The notes below the pieces were generated by a model, which saw only the letters and a program-made list of their open reading frames with translations, ran no database searches and had not been told where the DNA came from. A stretch of DNA of 64,000 bases from Streptomyces sp. NBC_01445. Lineage in GTDB: Bacteria; Actinomycetota; Actinomycetes; Streptomycetales; Streptomycetaceae. The stretch is from NCBI RefSeq assembly GCF_035918235.1, contig NZ_CP109485.1, positions 5,753,501 to 5,817,500 of the forward strand, read 5' to 3'. The first letter of the stretch is position 1. The number at the start of each line of letters is the position of its first letter. Below, piece after piece: positions 26,117-35,537 of the stretch. The position numbers were made by a program, and so were the translations under genes.

Positions 26117-26328
26117 GCCTGCGGAGCATAACGGGAGCGCAGTCGGCATTTCACGGACCGCGCGCGGCGGTCTTAGCGTGACAGGTGGGCTTGCGTCGCG
26201 CGGAGCGTGCAGGCGGTGGAACGTCAGCCGTAAAAGGGGTCCACGATCATGACGTGGTGTACTACCTTGGACGGTGAAGTCCACCCTATTGAACTGTGGG
26301 GGGTGGCGGTGAAAGGGAAGGCTCAGAC

Positions 26329-27390
26329 GTGAACGTCTCACGGACCGACCGGGCGGCGACCGGCGCCGACGCGGCGGCCGCCGCACTGGTGCCGCCGGAG
26401 GCCGCGGTGGCGCAGCCGGAGGTGGCGGGTGCTCCCGCCGCGCCCGAGGGGGCCACGCCGAACGGCTCCCGCTGGGGCGCGCTCGGGCCGGTCGGACTCG
26501 TGCTCGGCGGCTGTGTGTCGGTGCAGTTCGGCGCGGCCGTCGCGGTGTCGCTGATGCCGCGCGCCGGTGCGGTCGGCGTGGTCACCCTGCGCCTGGTGTT
26601 CGCCGCGATCGTGCTGCTCATCGTGTGCCGGCCGAAGCTGCGCGGTCACTCGCGCGCCGACTGGGGCACCGTCGTCGCCTTCGGCGTCGCCATGGGCAGC
26701 ATGAACATGCTCTTCTACCAGGCGGCGGAGCGGATCCCCCTGGGCCCGGCCGTCACCCTCGAGGTGCTCGGCCCGCTCGCCCTGTCGGTCTTCGCCTCCC
26801 GCCGCCTGGTCAACGCGATCTGGGCCGGCCTCGCGCTCTGCGGCGTCTTCCTCCTCGGCGGGGGCGGCTTCGGCGGACTCGACCTGGTCGGCGCGGCCTT
26901 CGCCGTCTCGGCGGGCGGCATGTGGGCGGCGTACATCATCTTCAGCGCCCGTACGGGGCGCAGGTTCCCGCAAGCGGACGGGCTCGCCCTCGCGATGGCG
27001 GTCGCGGCCGTCCTCTCCCTGCCGCTCGGCATCGCGGCGTCCGGCTCGAAGCTCGTCGTGCCGACGACGATGGCCCTCGGCGCGGCCGTCGCCGTCATGT
27101 CCTCGGTGCTCCCCTACACCCTCGAACTCCTCGCCCTGCGCCGCCTGCCCGCGTCCACCTTCGCGGTCATGATGAGCCTCGAACCGGCCATCGCCGCGCT
27201 CGCCGGATTCCTCATCCTCGACCAGGCCATGTCCGCCCTCGGCGCCCTGGCGATCGCCCTGGTCATCGCGGCCAGCATCGGCGCTGTGCGCACACAGGTG
27301 GGCCGGGGGCGGGCGAAAATGCCCGAGCCGGAGGCCAAGAAGGTGCCCGCGTCAGAGGGCAAGAGGATGCCCGCGTCGGAGACCAAGTAG
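26329..27390 (+). CDS. EamA/RhtA-type transporter
   Basis: Drug/metabolite transporter superfamily protein of 353 residues with ten predicted membrane helices in two EamA halves (ALGPVGLVLGGCVSVQFGAAVAV ... and later SVLPYTLELLALRRLPASTFAVMMSLEPAIAALAGFLIL). It resembles RhtA-like threonine/homoserine exporters. A hydrophilic Ala-rich head of about 45 residues precedes helix one. The C-terminal tail carries a short imperfect repeat of the form K-VPASE-GK / MPASE-TK. The GTG at 26329 is preceded by AGGGAAGG; a longer frame would translate that ribosome site. The divergent LysR gene probably controls it. Confidence 0.85.
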   Translation: MNVSRTDRAATGADAAAAALVPPEAAVAQPEVAGAPAAPEGATPNGSRWGALGPVGLVLGGCVSVQFGAAVAVSLMPRAGAVGVVTLRLVFAAIVLLIVCRPKLRGHSRADWGTVVAFGVAMGSMNMLFYQAAERIPLGPAVTLEVLGPLALSVFASRRLVNAIWAGLALCGVFLLGGGGFGGLDLVGAAFAVSAGGMWAAYIIFSARTGRRFPQADGLALAMAVAAVLSLPLGIAASGSKLVVPTTMALGAAVAVMSSVLPYTLELLALRRLPASTFAVMMSLEPAIAALAGFLILDQAMSALGALAIALVIAASIGAVRTQVGRGRAKMPEPEAKKVPASEGKRMPASETK

Positions 27391-27445
27391 GCCGAGGCAG
27401 GCCCGAGCGGGCCGAAGTGGGCCGAGCGTCAGGTTGGTTGACGCG

Positions 27446-27508
27446 CGGGTGCGGCGGACGTCGGTGGAGGGCTGAGCAGAGCCCCCCGACGTCCGCCGCA
27501 CCCGTTTT
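27446..27508 (+). terminator. Intrinsic terminator after the EamA gene
   Basis: Perfect 19-bp inverted repeat (27446-27464 and 27486-27504) with an internal AGGGCT/AGAGCC-like secondary pairing, followed by TTTT at 27505-27508. It insulates the EamA gene from the downstream acyl-CoA operon. Confidence 0.88.
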
Positions 27509-27529
27509 GCATCGCCCCCATGGCCAATT

Positions 27530-27573
27530 TTCATACAAGCACGCTTGATTGTTTCTCCGGGCGCTGCCATGCT
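27530..27573 (+). promoter_or_regulatory. Operator/promoter of the acyl-CoA operon (TetR site 1)
   Basis: Inverted repeat CATACAAGC-AC-GCTTGATTG, perfect in the inner CAAGC/GCTTG arms, overlapping a -35-like TTGATT. About 27 of the next bases are shared with 35538-35579 upstream of the enoyl-CoA hydratase/TetR genes. The likely binder is the TetR protein encoded at 36403. Confidence 0.7.
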
Positions 27574-27610
27574 CCGGGGCACGCCGTCGTGCCCCGGAGG
27601 GGAGCGCATC

Positions 27611-28405
27611 GTGTCCGACCCGTTGGCCGTGCTCGAGGATCTGCGCAGTGAGAGCGCCGAACTCGACCGGATCGTCAGTGAGCTGAGCGAGGACCGATGG
27701 GCCCTCGCCACGCCCGCGCCCGGCTGGAGCGTGGCCCACCAGATCGCGCACCTGGCCTGGACCGACCACTCCGCCCTGCTCGCGGTGACGGACGCCGACG
27801 CGTTCGCCGCCCTCGTGCGGGACGCCGTCGCCGCGCCCGACGCCTTCGTCGACGCGGGGGCGGAGGAGGGCGCCGCGCTGCCGCCCGCCGAACTGCTCGC
27901 CCGCTGGCGCGCGGGCCGCGAGGAACTGCTCCGGGCCCTGGTCGCCGCCCCCGCAGGGACACGTTTCCCTTGGTACGGGCCACCCATGTCGGCCGCCTCC
28001 ATGGCGACGGGCCGCCTCATGGAGACCTGGGCCCACGGTCAGGACGTGGCCGATGCGCTGGGTGTCGAGCGCAAGCCCAGCGACCGGCTGCGGCATGTGG
28101 CCCGCATCGGGATCCGGGCCCGCGACTTCGCCTTCACCGTACGTGGGCTGACCTCGCCCGCCGAGGAGTTCCGCGTCGAACTGACTGCCCCCTCCGGCGA
28201 CCTGTGGACGTACGGGCCCGAGGACGCGGCGCAGCGCGTGACGGGATCCGGGCTCGACTTCTGCCTGCTGGTGACGCAGCGGGCGCACCGCGACGACGTC
28301 GACGTACGGGCCGAAGGCGCCGACGCCGACCGGTGGCTGGACATCGCCCAGGCCTTCGCGGGACCGCCGGGACCGGGGCGTGAGGCGAAGGAGGCCGGGC
28401 GGTGA
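27611..28405 (+). CDS. TIGR03084-like metal-binding (DinB/MDMPI-fold) protein
   Basis: Protein of 264 residues with an N-terminal DinB/mycothiol-dependent-isomerase four-helix fold. The conserved metal-ligand histidines are in [20 protein letters not shown] (near residue 45), with a third in [15 protein letters not shown]. Members of this actinobacterial group occur in acyl-CoA catabolic operons but have no proven reaction. The GTG at 27611 has GGAGGGGAG just upstream. The gene overlaps the next one by a GTGA. It is the first gene of the five-gene operon controlled by the operator at 27530. Confidence 0.82.
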   Translation: MSDPLAVLEDLRSESAELDRIVSELSEDRWALATPAPGWSVAHQIAHLAWTDHSALLAVTDADAFAALVRDAVAAPDAFVDAGAEEGAALPPAELLARWRAGREELLRALVAAPAGTRFPWYGPPMSAASMATGRLMETWAHGQDVADALGVERKPSDRLRHVARIGIRARDFAFTVRGLTSPAEEFRVELTAPSGDLWTYGPEDAAQRVTGSGLDFCLLVTQRAHRDDVDVRAEGADADRWLDIAQAFAGPPGPGREAKEAGR

Positions 28406-30102
28406 CCGAGGACGTACTGCGCATAGGCAACGCCTCCGGCTTCTACGGCGACCGCTTCGACGCCCTGCGCGAGATGCTCGAAGACGGCCCCCTCGACGTC
28501 CTGACCGGCGACTACCTCGCCGAACTGACCATGCTCATCCTGGGCCGCGATCGCCTGAAGGACCCCGCGCGCGGCTACGCCCGCACGTTCCTGCGCCAGC
28601 TGGAGGAGACCCTCGGCCCGGCGCTCGACCGGGGCGTGCGGATCGTCGCGAACGCGGGCGGGCTCAATCCGGCCGGACTCGCCGACGCTGTACGGGAGTT
28701 GGCGGGACGGCTCGGCCTCCACGCGCGCGTGGCGCACGTCGAGGGCGACGACCTCTCCCCGGGTGGGCGCTTCCCGGGCGCCCTCACCGCCAACGCCTAC
28801 CTCGGCGGCGCCGGGATCACCGCCTGTCTCGCCGCCGGCGCCGACATCGTGGTCACCGGCCGCGTCACCGACGCCGCCCTGGTCACCGGGCCCGCGGCCT
28901 GGCGCTTCGGGTGGGAGCAGGACGCGTACGACCGGCTCGCGGGGGCCGTCGTCGCCGGGCACATCCTGGAGTGCGGGACCCAGGCGACGGGCGGCAACTA
29001 CTCCCGCTTCGCCGGGCGGGCCCGCGATCTGCGGCGCCCCGGCTTCCCCCTCGCCGAACTCCACGCGGACGGCTCCTGCGTCATCACCAAGCACCCCGGC
29101 ACGGGCGGGCTCGTGACCGTGGGGACGGTGACGGAACAGCTCCTCTACGAGACCGGCGGCGCCCGGTACGCCGGACCCGACGTGACGGCGAGGCTGGACA
29201 CCGTACGGCTCACGCAGGAGGCCCCGGACCGCGTCCGCGTCGACGGCGTACGAGGCGAGGCCCCGCCCCCCACCCTCAAGGTCGGCCTCAACCGGCTCGG
29301 CGGCTTCCGCAACGAGGTCGTGTTCGTGCTGACCGGTCTCGACATCGAGGCCAAGGCGTCGCTCGTACGGGAGCAGATGGACGAGGCGTTCGACCGTGCC
29401 AAGTCCCGGCCCGCACAGGTGACGTGGGAGCTGGCGCGCACGGATCGGGCGGACGCGGACACGGAGGAGACCGCGAGCGCGCTGTTGCGGCTCGTCGTCC
29501 GGGACGGCGACGCGGACGCGGTGGGCCGCACTCTCAGCAGCGCGGCGATCGAGCTGGCACTCGGCAGCTACCCCGGCTTCCACGTGACGGCACCGCCGGG
29601 GAAGGGCGCGCCGTACGGGGTGTTCGAGGCGGCGTACGTGGACCGGGGCGAGGTCGAGCAGGTCGCCGTACTGCCGGACGGCGTGCGGAAGTTGATCACG
29701 TACGACGGTCCGGCACGCGCGCTGACGGACGTGGAGGAACCACCCCTGCCCGCGCCCCTGCCGCCCGGCCCCACCCGGCGCGCCCCCCTCGGCCTCGTCG
29801 CGGGCGCCCGCAGCGGCGACAAGGGCGGGGACGCGAATGTGGGGGTGTGGGTGGACGGAGACGAGGCCTGGCGGTGGCTCGTGCATGAGATGACAGCTGA
29901 CAGATTTCAGAATCTGATATCTGAAAGCCGTCATCTGACAGTTGTCCGGCACGTGCTGCCCAACCTCCGCGCCCTCAACTTCACCGTCACCGGCCTCCTC
30001 GGTCAGGGCGTCGCCTCCCAGCACCGTTTCGACCCTCAGGCCAAGGGGCTCGGCGAGTGGCTGCGTTCCCGTCATCTGGACATACCGGAGGTGCTCCTGT
30101 GA
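28402..30102 (+). CDS. AtuA-like acyclic terpene utilization family protein (DUF1446)
   Basis: Protein of 566 residues resembling AtuA of the citronellol/geranyl-CoA pathway (DUF1446). Visible: [22 protein letters not shown] at the start, [48 protein letters not shown], and a C-terminal domain with [16 protein letters not shown] ... [19 protein letters not shown]. AtuA's exact reaction is not established; it belongs with geranyl/methylcrotonyl-CoA-type carboxylases, which follow here. GTGA overlaps at both ends show tight coupling. A 60-base AT-rich, rare-codon patch occurs at 29885-29950 although the encoded protein segment looks normal for the family. Confidence 0.85.
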   Translation: MTEDVLRIGNASGFYGDRFDALREMLEDGPLDVLTGDYLAELTMLILGRDRLKDPARGYARTFLRQLEETLGPALDRGVRIVANAGGLNPAGLADAVRELAGRLGLHARVAHVEGDDLSPGGRFPGALTANAYLGGAGITACLAAGADIVVTGRVTDAALVTGPAAWRFGWEQDAYDRLAGAVVAGHILECGTQATGGNYSRFAGRARDLRRPGFPLAELHADGSCVITKHPGTGGLVTVGTVTEQLLYETGGARYAGPDVTARLDTVRLTQEAPDRVRVDGVRGEAPPPTLKVGLNRLGGFRNEVVFVLTGLDIEAKASLVREQMDEAFDRAKSRPAQVTWELARTDRADADTEETASALLRLVVRDGDADAVGRTLSSAAIELALGSYPGFHVTAPPGKGAPYGVFEAAYVDRGEVEQVAVLPDGVRKLITYDGPARALTDVEEPPLPAPLPPGPTRRAPLGLVAGARSGDKGGDANVGVWVDGDEAWRWLVHEMTADRFQNLISESRHLTVVRHVLPNLRALNFTVTGLLGQGVASQHRFDPQAKGLGEWLRSRHLDIPEVLL

Positions 30103-31706
30103 CCGTTCTCGCCTCGGCTCTGGACGTCGGCGGTGCCGACTTCGCCGCTCACCGCGAGGCCATGATCGGCAAGCTCGACGCGCTCGACGCCGAGCACGCC
30201 AAGGCGCTTGCGGGTGGCGGCGAGAAGTACGTCCAACGGCACCGTGAACGCGGCAAGTTGCTCGCCCGTGAACGTATCGAGCTGCTCCTCGACCCCGATA
30301 CGCCCTTCCTCGAACTCTCCCCTCTCGCGGCCTGGGGCAGCGACTACGCCGTCGGCGCCTCCCTCGTCACCGGCATCGGCGTCGTCGAAGGCGTCGAGTG
30401 CCTGGTCACCGCGAATGATCCGACGGTGCGCGGCGGAGCCAGTAACCCCTGGTCACTGAAGAAGGCCCTGCGCGCCAACGAGATCGCGTTCGCCAACCGG
30501 CTGCCCTGCATCAGCCTCGTCGAGTCCGGCGGCGCCGATCTGCCCTCCCAGAAGGAGATCTTCATCCCGGGCGGCGGCATCTTCCGCGACATCACGCGCC
30601 TCTCGGCCGCCGGGATCCCCACCGTCGCCGTCGTCTTCGGCAACTCCACCGCCGGCGGCGCGTACATCCCCGGCATGTCCGACCACGTGATCATGGTCAA
30701 GGAGCGGGCGAAGGTCTTCCTGGGCGGGCCGCCTCTGGTGAAGATGGCGACCGGCGAGGAGAGCGACGACGAGTCGCTCGGCGGCGCCGAGATGCACGCC
30801 CGTGCCTCCGGGCTCGCCGACTACTTCGCGCTCGACGAGCGGGACGCGATCCGGCAGGCGCGCCGCGTCGTCGCCCGTCTCAACCACCGCAAGGCGTACG
30901 CGGATCCACAGCTCGTGGAGCCGCCCAAGTACGACAGCGACGAACTCCTCGGCATCGTGCCCGGCGACCTCAAGGTCCCCTTCGACCCGCGCGAGGTCAT
31001 CGCCCGGATCGTGGACGGCTCCGACTTCGACGAGTTCAAGCCGCTGTACGGGTCGAGCCTGACAACCGGCTGGGCGTCCCTGCACGGCTATCCGGTCGGC
31101 ATCCTCGCCAATGCGCAAGGGGTTCTCTTCAGCGAGGAGTCGCAGAAGGCCGCCCAGTTCATCCAGCTCGCCAACCAGCGCGACATCCCGCTCCTGTTCC
31201 TGCACAACACCACCGGCTACATGGTCGGCAAGGAGTACGAGCAGGGCGGCATCATCAAGCACGGCTCGATGATGATCAACGCCGTCAGCAACAGCCGCGT
31301 GCCGCACCTCTCGGTCCTCATGGGCGCCTCGTACGGGGCGGGTCACTACGGGATGTGCGGGCGGGCCTTCGACCCCCGCTTCCTCTTCGCCTGGCCGAGC
31401 GCCAAGTCGGCCGTGATGGGGCCGCAGCAGCTCGCCGGTGTCCTGTCGATCGTGGCCCGCCAGTCCGCCGCCGCGAAGGGGCAGCCATACGACGACAAGG
31501 CTGCCGAGGCGGACGCGGCACTGCGCGCGATGGTGGAGCAGCAGATCGAGTCCGAGTCCCTGCCGATGTTCCTTTCCGGGCGGCTGTACGACGACGGGGT
31601 CATCGACCCGCGCGACACCCGGACCGTGCTCGGCCTGTGCCTGTCCGCGATCCACACGGCGCCCGTGGAGGGCGCGCGCGGTGGATTCGGCGTGTTCCGG
31701 ATGTGA
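30099..31706 (+). CDS. Acyl-CoA carboxylase carboxyltransferase subunit
   Basis: Beta subunit of 535 residues of a biotin-dependent acyl-CoA carboxylase (methylcrotonyl-, geranyl- or propionyl-CoA type). It moves the carboxyl group from biotin to the acyl-CoA. Signatures include RERGKLLARERIELLLDPDTPFLELSP, the acyl-CoA oxyanion region VFGNSTAGGAYIPGMSDH, LGGPPLVKMATGEE and, in the C-terminal half, FLHNTTGYMVGKEYEQGGIIKHGSMMINAVSN. The last segment is characteristic of methylcrotonyl-CoA carboxylase-like subunits. The GTG at 30099 overlaps the atuA-like stop. It would assemble with the biotin carboxylase encoded next. Confidence 0.92.
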   Translation: MTVLASALDVGGADFAAHREAMIGKLDALDAEHAKALAGGGEKYVQRHRERGKLLARERIELLLDPDTPFLELSPLAAWGSDYAVGASLVTGIGVVEGVECLVTANDPTVRGGASNPWSLKKALRANEIAFANRLPCISLVESGGADLPSQKEIFIPGGGIFRDITRLSAAGIPTVAVVFGNSTAGGAYIPGMSDHVIMVKERAKVFLGGPPLVKMATGEESDDESLGGAEMHARASGLADYFALDERDAIRQARRVVARLNHRKAYADPQLVEPPKYDSDELLGIVPGDLKVPFDPREVIARIVDGSDFDEFKPLYGSSLTTGWASLHGYPVGILANAQGVLFSEESQKAAQFIQLANQRDIPLLFLHNTTGYMVGKEYEQGGIIKHGSMMINAVSNSRVPHLSVLMGASYGAGHYGMCGRAFDPRFLFAWPSAKSAVMGPQQLAGVLSIVARQSAAAKGQPYDDKAAEADAALRAMVEQQIESESLPMFLSGRLYDDGVIDPRDTRTVLGLCLSAIHTAPVEGARGGFGVFRM

Positions 31707-31711
31707 GGCCC

Positions 31712-33577
31712 ATGACCACGCGAATGATCACCTCTGTACTCGTCGCCAACCGCGGCGAGATCGCCTGCCGCGTCTTCCGTACCTGCGCCGAGCTGGGCAT
31801 CCGGACCGTCGCCGTGTACTCGGACGCCGACGAGAACGCCCTCCACGCGCGCGTGGCCGATGCCGCCGTGCGGCTTCCGGGGGCGTCGCCCGCCGAGACG
31901 TATCTGCGCGGCGACCTGATCGTGAAGGCCGCCCTGGCCGCGGGCGCGGACGCCGTGCACCCCGGCTACGGGTTCCTGTCCGAGAACGCCGGCTTCGCGC
32001 GGGCCGTCGCCGACGCGGGCCTGACCTGGATCGGTCCGCCGCCCGAGGCGATCGAGGCGATGGCGTCGAAGACGCGCGCCAAGGAGCTCATGGGCATCGA
32101 GCCCCTCAAGGCCGTCACGGACGAGGACCTGCCCGTCCTTGTGAAGGCCGCCGCCGGCGGCGGCGGGCGCGGCATGCGGGTCGTACGGGAACTTGCCGAG
32201 CTGGACGCGCAGTTGGCTGCCGCCGGGGCCGAGGCGCTGAGCGCCTTCGGGGACGGTGAGGTGTTCGTCGAGCCGTACATCGAGGGCGGCCGGCACGTCG
32301 AGGTGCAGGTCATGGCCGACGCGCACGGCACCGTGTGGGCGCTGGGCACCCGCGACTGCTCGCTCCAGCGGCGCCATCAGAAGGTCATCGAGGAGGCGCC
32401 CGCACCCGGTCTCACGCCTGAACTCGAAGCGTCTCTACGGGAGATGGCCGTGCGCGCCGCACGCGCCACCGACTACCGGGGCGCCGGAACCGTCGAGTTC
32501 CTCGTCGCCGACGGCAAGGCGCACTTCCTGGAGATGAACACCCGCCTCCAGGTCGAACACCCCGTCACCGAGGCCGTGTTCGGCGTCGATCTCGTGGCGC
32601 TGCAACTGCGCGTCGCCGAGGGCGAGCCCCTGGGTGAAGAGGCGCCCGTCGCGCGCGGACACTCGGTAGAGGCCCGTCTGTACGCGGAGGATCCGGCCGC
32701 CGGCTGGGCCCCGCAGACCGGCACGCTGCACCGGCTGTCCGTCCCGGAGGCCGTGCGCCTGGACACCGGGTTCACGGACGGCGACCCGATCGGGGTGCAC
32801 TACGACGCGATGCTCGCCAAGGTCGTCGCGCACGCGCCGACCCGCGCCGAGGCCCTGCGCAAGCTGGCGGGCGCCCTGGACCGGGCCGTCGTGCACGGCC
32901 CGGTCACCAACAGGGAGCTGCTCGTACGGTCGCTGCGGCACCCGGAATTCACCGCGGGCGGCACGGACACCGGGTTCTACGACCGGCACCTGGCCGCGCT
33001 CACGGCGCCGGACCCGGACCCGTACGCCCCGCTCGCCGCGGCCCTCGCCGACGCGCACGGCCGCTCGCGGTTCGGCGGCTGGCGCAATGTGGCGTCGCAG
33101 CCGCAGGTCAAGCACTACCGCACCGAACCCGACGGGACCGAGCACGAGGTGCGCTACCGGCACACCCGCGACGGTCTGGCCGCGGACGGAGTGCGCGTCG
33201 TGCGCGCGACCCCGGCGCTCGTCGTGATCGAAGTGGATCGCGTAGTGAGGAAGTTCGACGTATCGGTCCACGGGGAGCGCGTGTACGTGAACGGCGCCGC
33301 GCTCGCCGCCCTGCCCCGCCTCCCCGAGCCCGTCGCGCGCCAGGAGCCGGGATCCCTGCTCGCGCCGATGCCCGGCACCGTCGTGCGGCTCGCCGAAGGG
33401 CTCGCCGAGGGCGTCACGGTCGCCGCGGGGCAGCCCCTCATCTGGCTGGAGGCGATGAAGATGGAGCACCGCATCACCGCTCCCGCCTCCGGCACGCTCA
33501 CCGCCCTGCACGCCGCGCCCGGCCGCCAGGTCGAGGTCGGCGCCCTGCTCGCCGTCGTACAGGAGGATCAGTCGTGA
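31712..33577 (+). CDS. Acyl-CoA carboxylase biotin carboxylase/BCCP subunit
   Basis: Alpha subunit of 621 residues: biotin carboxylase (VLVANRGEIACRVFRTCAELGI at the N-terminus, HPGYGFLSENAGFA, KAAAGGGGRGMRVV as ATP lid, HQKVIEEAPAP, FLEMNTRLQVEHPVTE) and a C-terminal biotinyl domain with EAMKMEH, Lys583 being biotinylated. Carboxylates biotin with ATP and bicarbonate for the partner subunit. One oddity: between the ATP-grasp helix (SKTRAKELM) and LPVLVKAAAG the sequence reads only GIEPLKAVTDED, several residues shorter than usual, lacking the common AGVPVLPG-like strand. Overlaps the acyl-CoA dehydrogenase gene by GTGA. Confidence 0.92.
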   Translation: MTTRMITSVLVANRGEIACRVFRTCAELGIRTVAVYSDADENALHARVADAAVRLPGASPAETYLRGDLIVKAALAAGADAVHPGYGFLSENAGFARAVADAGLTWIGPPPEAIEAMASKTRAKELMGIEPLKAVTDEDLPVLVKAAAGGGGRGMRVVRELAELDAQLAAAGAEALSAFGDGEVFVEPYIEGGRHVEVQVMADAHGTVWALGTRDCSLQRRHQKVIEEAPAPGLTPELEASLREMAVRAARATDYRGAGTVEFLVADGKAHFLEMNTRLQVEHPVTEAVFGVDLVALQLRVAEGEPLGEEAPVARGHSVEARLYAEDPAAGWAPQTGTLHRLSVPEAVRLDTGFTDGDPIGVHYDAMLAKVVAHAPTRAEALRKLAGALDRAVVHGPVTNRELLVRSLRHPEFTAGGTDTGFYDRHLAALTAPDPDPYAPLAAALADAHGRSRFGGWRNVASQPQVKHYRTEPDGTEHEVRYRHTRDGLAADGVRVVRATPALVVIEVDRVVRKFDVSVHGERVYVNGAALAALPRLPEPVARQEPGSLLAPMPGTVVRLAEGLAEGVTVAAGQPLIWLEAMKMEHRITAPASGTLTALHAAPGRQVEVGALLAVVQEDQS

Positions 33578-34743
33578 ACGCTCCCGTCCTCGAATCCGAG
33601 GAGCACCAGGCCCTGCGCTCCGCCGTCGCCGCTCTCGGCAGCCGCTTCGGACGCGACTACATGACCCGCGTCGTCCGCGAGGAGGGCCACCCCGAGGAGC
33701 TGTGGGCGGAGGCCGCGAAGCTCGGCTACCTGGGCGTGAACCTGCCCGAGGAGCACGGCGGCGGAGGCGGCGGCATGTATGAACTGTCGCTGGTCCTCGA
33801 GGAGCTGGGCGCATCCGGTGCGCCGCTGCTGATGATGGTCGTGTCGCCCGCGATCTGCGGCACCGTCATCTCCCGCTTCGGGACGCCGGAGCAGAAGGCT
33901 GCCTGGCTGCCGGGTCTCGCCGACGGCAGCCGCACGATGGCGTTCGGGATCACCGAGCCCGACGCGGGCTCCAACTCGCACCGCATCACGACCACCGCCC
34001 GCCGCGACGGGGACAGCGGCGACTGGATCCTGTCCGGGCGCAAGGTGTTCGTGTCCGGCGTCGACATAGCCGATGCCACCCTCATCGTGGGCCGCACCGA
34101 GGACGCGCGTACGGGGAGCCTCAAGCCGTGTCTGTTCATCGTGCCGCGTGACGCCGAGGGCTTCGGGCGGCGGCAGATCGACATGGAACTCCAGGCGCCG
34201 GAGAAGCAGTTCGAGCTCGTCCTCGACGACGTACGGCTCCCGGCCGACGCGCTCGTCGGTGACGAGGACGCCGGCCTGCTCCAGCTGTTCGCGGGCCTCA
34301 ACCCCGAGCGCATCATGACGGCCGCGTTCGCGATCGGCATGGGCCGTTTCGCGCTGGCCAGGGCCGTCGGGTACGCGAAGGAGCGCACCGTCTGGAAGTC
34401 GCCCATCGGCGCGCACCAGGCCATCGCGCACCCGCTCGCGCAGGCCCACATCGAGCTGGAGACGGCCCGGCTGATGATGCAGAAGGCGGCCCATCTGTAC
34501 GACGCGGGCGACGACATCGGGGCGGGGGAGGCCGCGAACATGGCCAAGTACGCGGCCGCGGAGGCCTGTGTGCGGGCCGTCGACCAGGCGGTGCACACAC
34601 TCGGCGGCAACGGCCTCACCCGCGAGTTCGGCCTCGCCTCGCTCATCACGGCGTCCCGCGTGGCCCGTATCGCTCCCGTGAGCCGGGAAATGATCCTCAA
34701 CTACGTGTCCCACCAGACCCTGGGGCTGCCGAAGTCGTACTAG
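33574..34743 (+). CDS. Acyl-CoA dehydrogenase
   Basis: FAD enzyme of 389 residues introducing an alpha-beta double bond into acyl-CoA. Family signatures: GVNLPEEHGGGGGGMYELSLVLEELG in the N-terminal helical domain, FGITEPDAGSNSHRITTTARRDG in the flavin-binding strand region, and AVDQAVHTLGGNGLTREFGL in the C-terminal helical domain. It is of the isovaleryl/citronellyl-CoA-like type by operon context, though the exact substrate cannot be read off. It is the last gene of the five-gene unit starting at 27611 and begins inside the stop codon of the carboxylase gene. Confidence 0.92.
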   Translation: MNAPVLESEEHQALRSAVAALGSRFGRDYMTRVVREEGHPEELWAEAAKLGYLGVNLPEEHGGGGGGMYELSLVLEELGASGAPLLMMVVSPAICGTVISRFGTPEQKAAWLPGLADGSRTMAFGITEPDAGSNSHRITTTARRDGDSGDWILSGRKVFVSGVDIADATLIVGRTEDARTGSLKPCLFIVPRDAEGFGRRQIDMELQAPEKQFELVLDDVRLPADALVGDEDAGLLQLFAGLNPERIMTAAFAIGMGRFALARAVGYAKERTVWKSPIGAHQAIAHPLAQAHIELETARLMMQKAAHLYDAGDDIGAGEAANMAKYAAAEACVRAVDQAVHTLGGNGLTREFGLASLITASRVARIAPVSREMILNYVSHQTLGLPKSY

Positions 34744-35036
34744 CGACCTGAGCCGGAGATTGGGGCCCCTGGGGGTTGTCCGGCGGATCATGGCCGGGCT
34801 CGCCCCGTGGGGCGGCGTGAAGTACGTCATAGTTCCGTCGGCGGATCGTGCCGGTCTCTTCGGGGCTGTCATCGGCAACGGCCCACCCCCGTAGGCGAAT
34901 CCGAGGCCGCCCCGTCGACCGTCCGCGCGGTATGTCACCCTCGGCCACGACATGGCAACTTAGGTAACCCTTTCCTGTAGTCGGGGGTGCCTGGTACTGA
35001 TGGTCGGGTTCTGCTCGGCTCGTCGGAAGTCTCGCC
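34744..35036. other. Intergenic region before two small genes
   Basis: About 293 bases without a credible gene. It contains an AT-rich segment CTTAGGTAACCCTTTCCTG near 34960-34978, slightly reminiscent of an iron-box half-site but too poor to call. No strong terminator is seen after the acyl-CoA dehydrogenase gene. Confidence 0.4.
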
Positions 35037-35288
35037 ATGAATCAAGACAATTCACCCGGCCTCATACCCTTCACGATCGACCTGACCTTCGAGGAGACCC
35101 GGCGCCGTGCCGAGGTCGTGGCCGCGCTCGGCCCCGACTGGGATCCGGCGGCCGTCCTGCGGGGCGAGGACGAGGCGCACGCCCTCCTCTACTCGGGCCT
35201 GGACGCCGAGCAGCAGCGCACCTACGACCTTCTGGTGGCAGCCGGTGTCCTGCCGGGGGAGGAGTCCGGCCGTGCGTCTTCCCATTGA
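35037..35288 (+). CDS. Small conserved-looking protein of unknown function
   Basis: Acidic protein of 83 residues beginning MNQDNSPGLIPFTIDLTFEETRRRAEVVAALGPDWDPAAVL and ending in a Ser/Arg tail. It looks mostly helical with no signal peptide. I believe similar small proteins (possibly DUF6400) exist across Streptomyces, but this is from memory. It overlaps the following zinc-ribbon gene by 17 bases, so the two are translated together. Confidence 0.7.
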   Translation: MNQDNSPGLIPFTIDLTFEETRRRAEVVAALGPDWDPAAVLRGEDEAHALLYSGLDAEQQRTYDLLVAAGVLPGEESGRASSH

Positions 35289-35511
35289 TCCGCACGCCGA
35301 CATCGCCCGGCGCGCCTGGGTGGCCTGCCCCGTCTGTGACGACGCCCGCCACTGCGTGCCCTGCGCCGACCGCCGCAACTGCCGCGAGCACTGGCGCTAC
35401 CTGATCTCCAACCAGGGGCCGGTCCTCCACCTCCAGTGCCCGCAGTGCACCCATATGTGGTCCCTGAACACCCGGCCGGGCGTGACCGGGCCCGACGGCA
35501 GAACGCTCTGA
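35272..35511 (+). CDS. Small zinc-ribbon protein
   Basis: Protein of 79 residues with six or more cysteines in metal-binding spacing: ACPVCDDARHCVPCADRRNC in the first half and LQCPQCTHMW near the end. This suggests one or two zinc ribbons. The GTG start at 35272 is supported by GGGGGAGGAG eight bases upstream, located inside the preceding gene. Possible roles include nucleic-acid or protein binding; none can be assigned. With the 83-residue gene it forms a two-gene unit just ahead of the enoyl-CoA hydratase operon's operator. Confidence 0.72.
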   Translation: MRLPIDPHADIARRAWVACPVCDDARHCVPCADRRNCREHWRYLISNQGPVLHLQCPQCTHMWSLNTRPGVTGPDGRTL

Positions 35512-35537
35512 CCCGCGACCGGACGGCCGGATCCTGA

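Noticed and set aside
34960..34980. Iron box (DmdR site) in CTTAGGTAACCCTTTCC
   Set aside because: Only one half resembles the 19-bp palindromic consensus.
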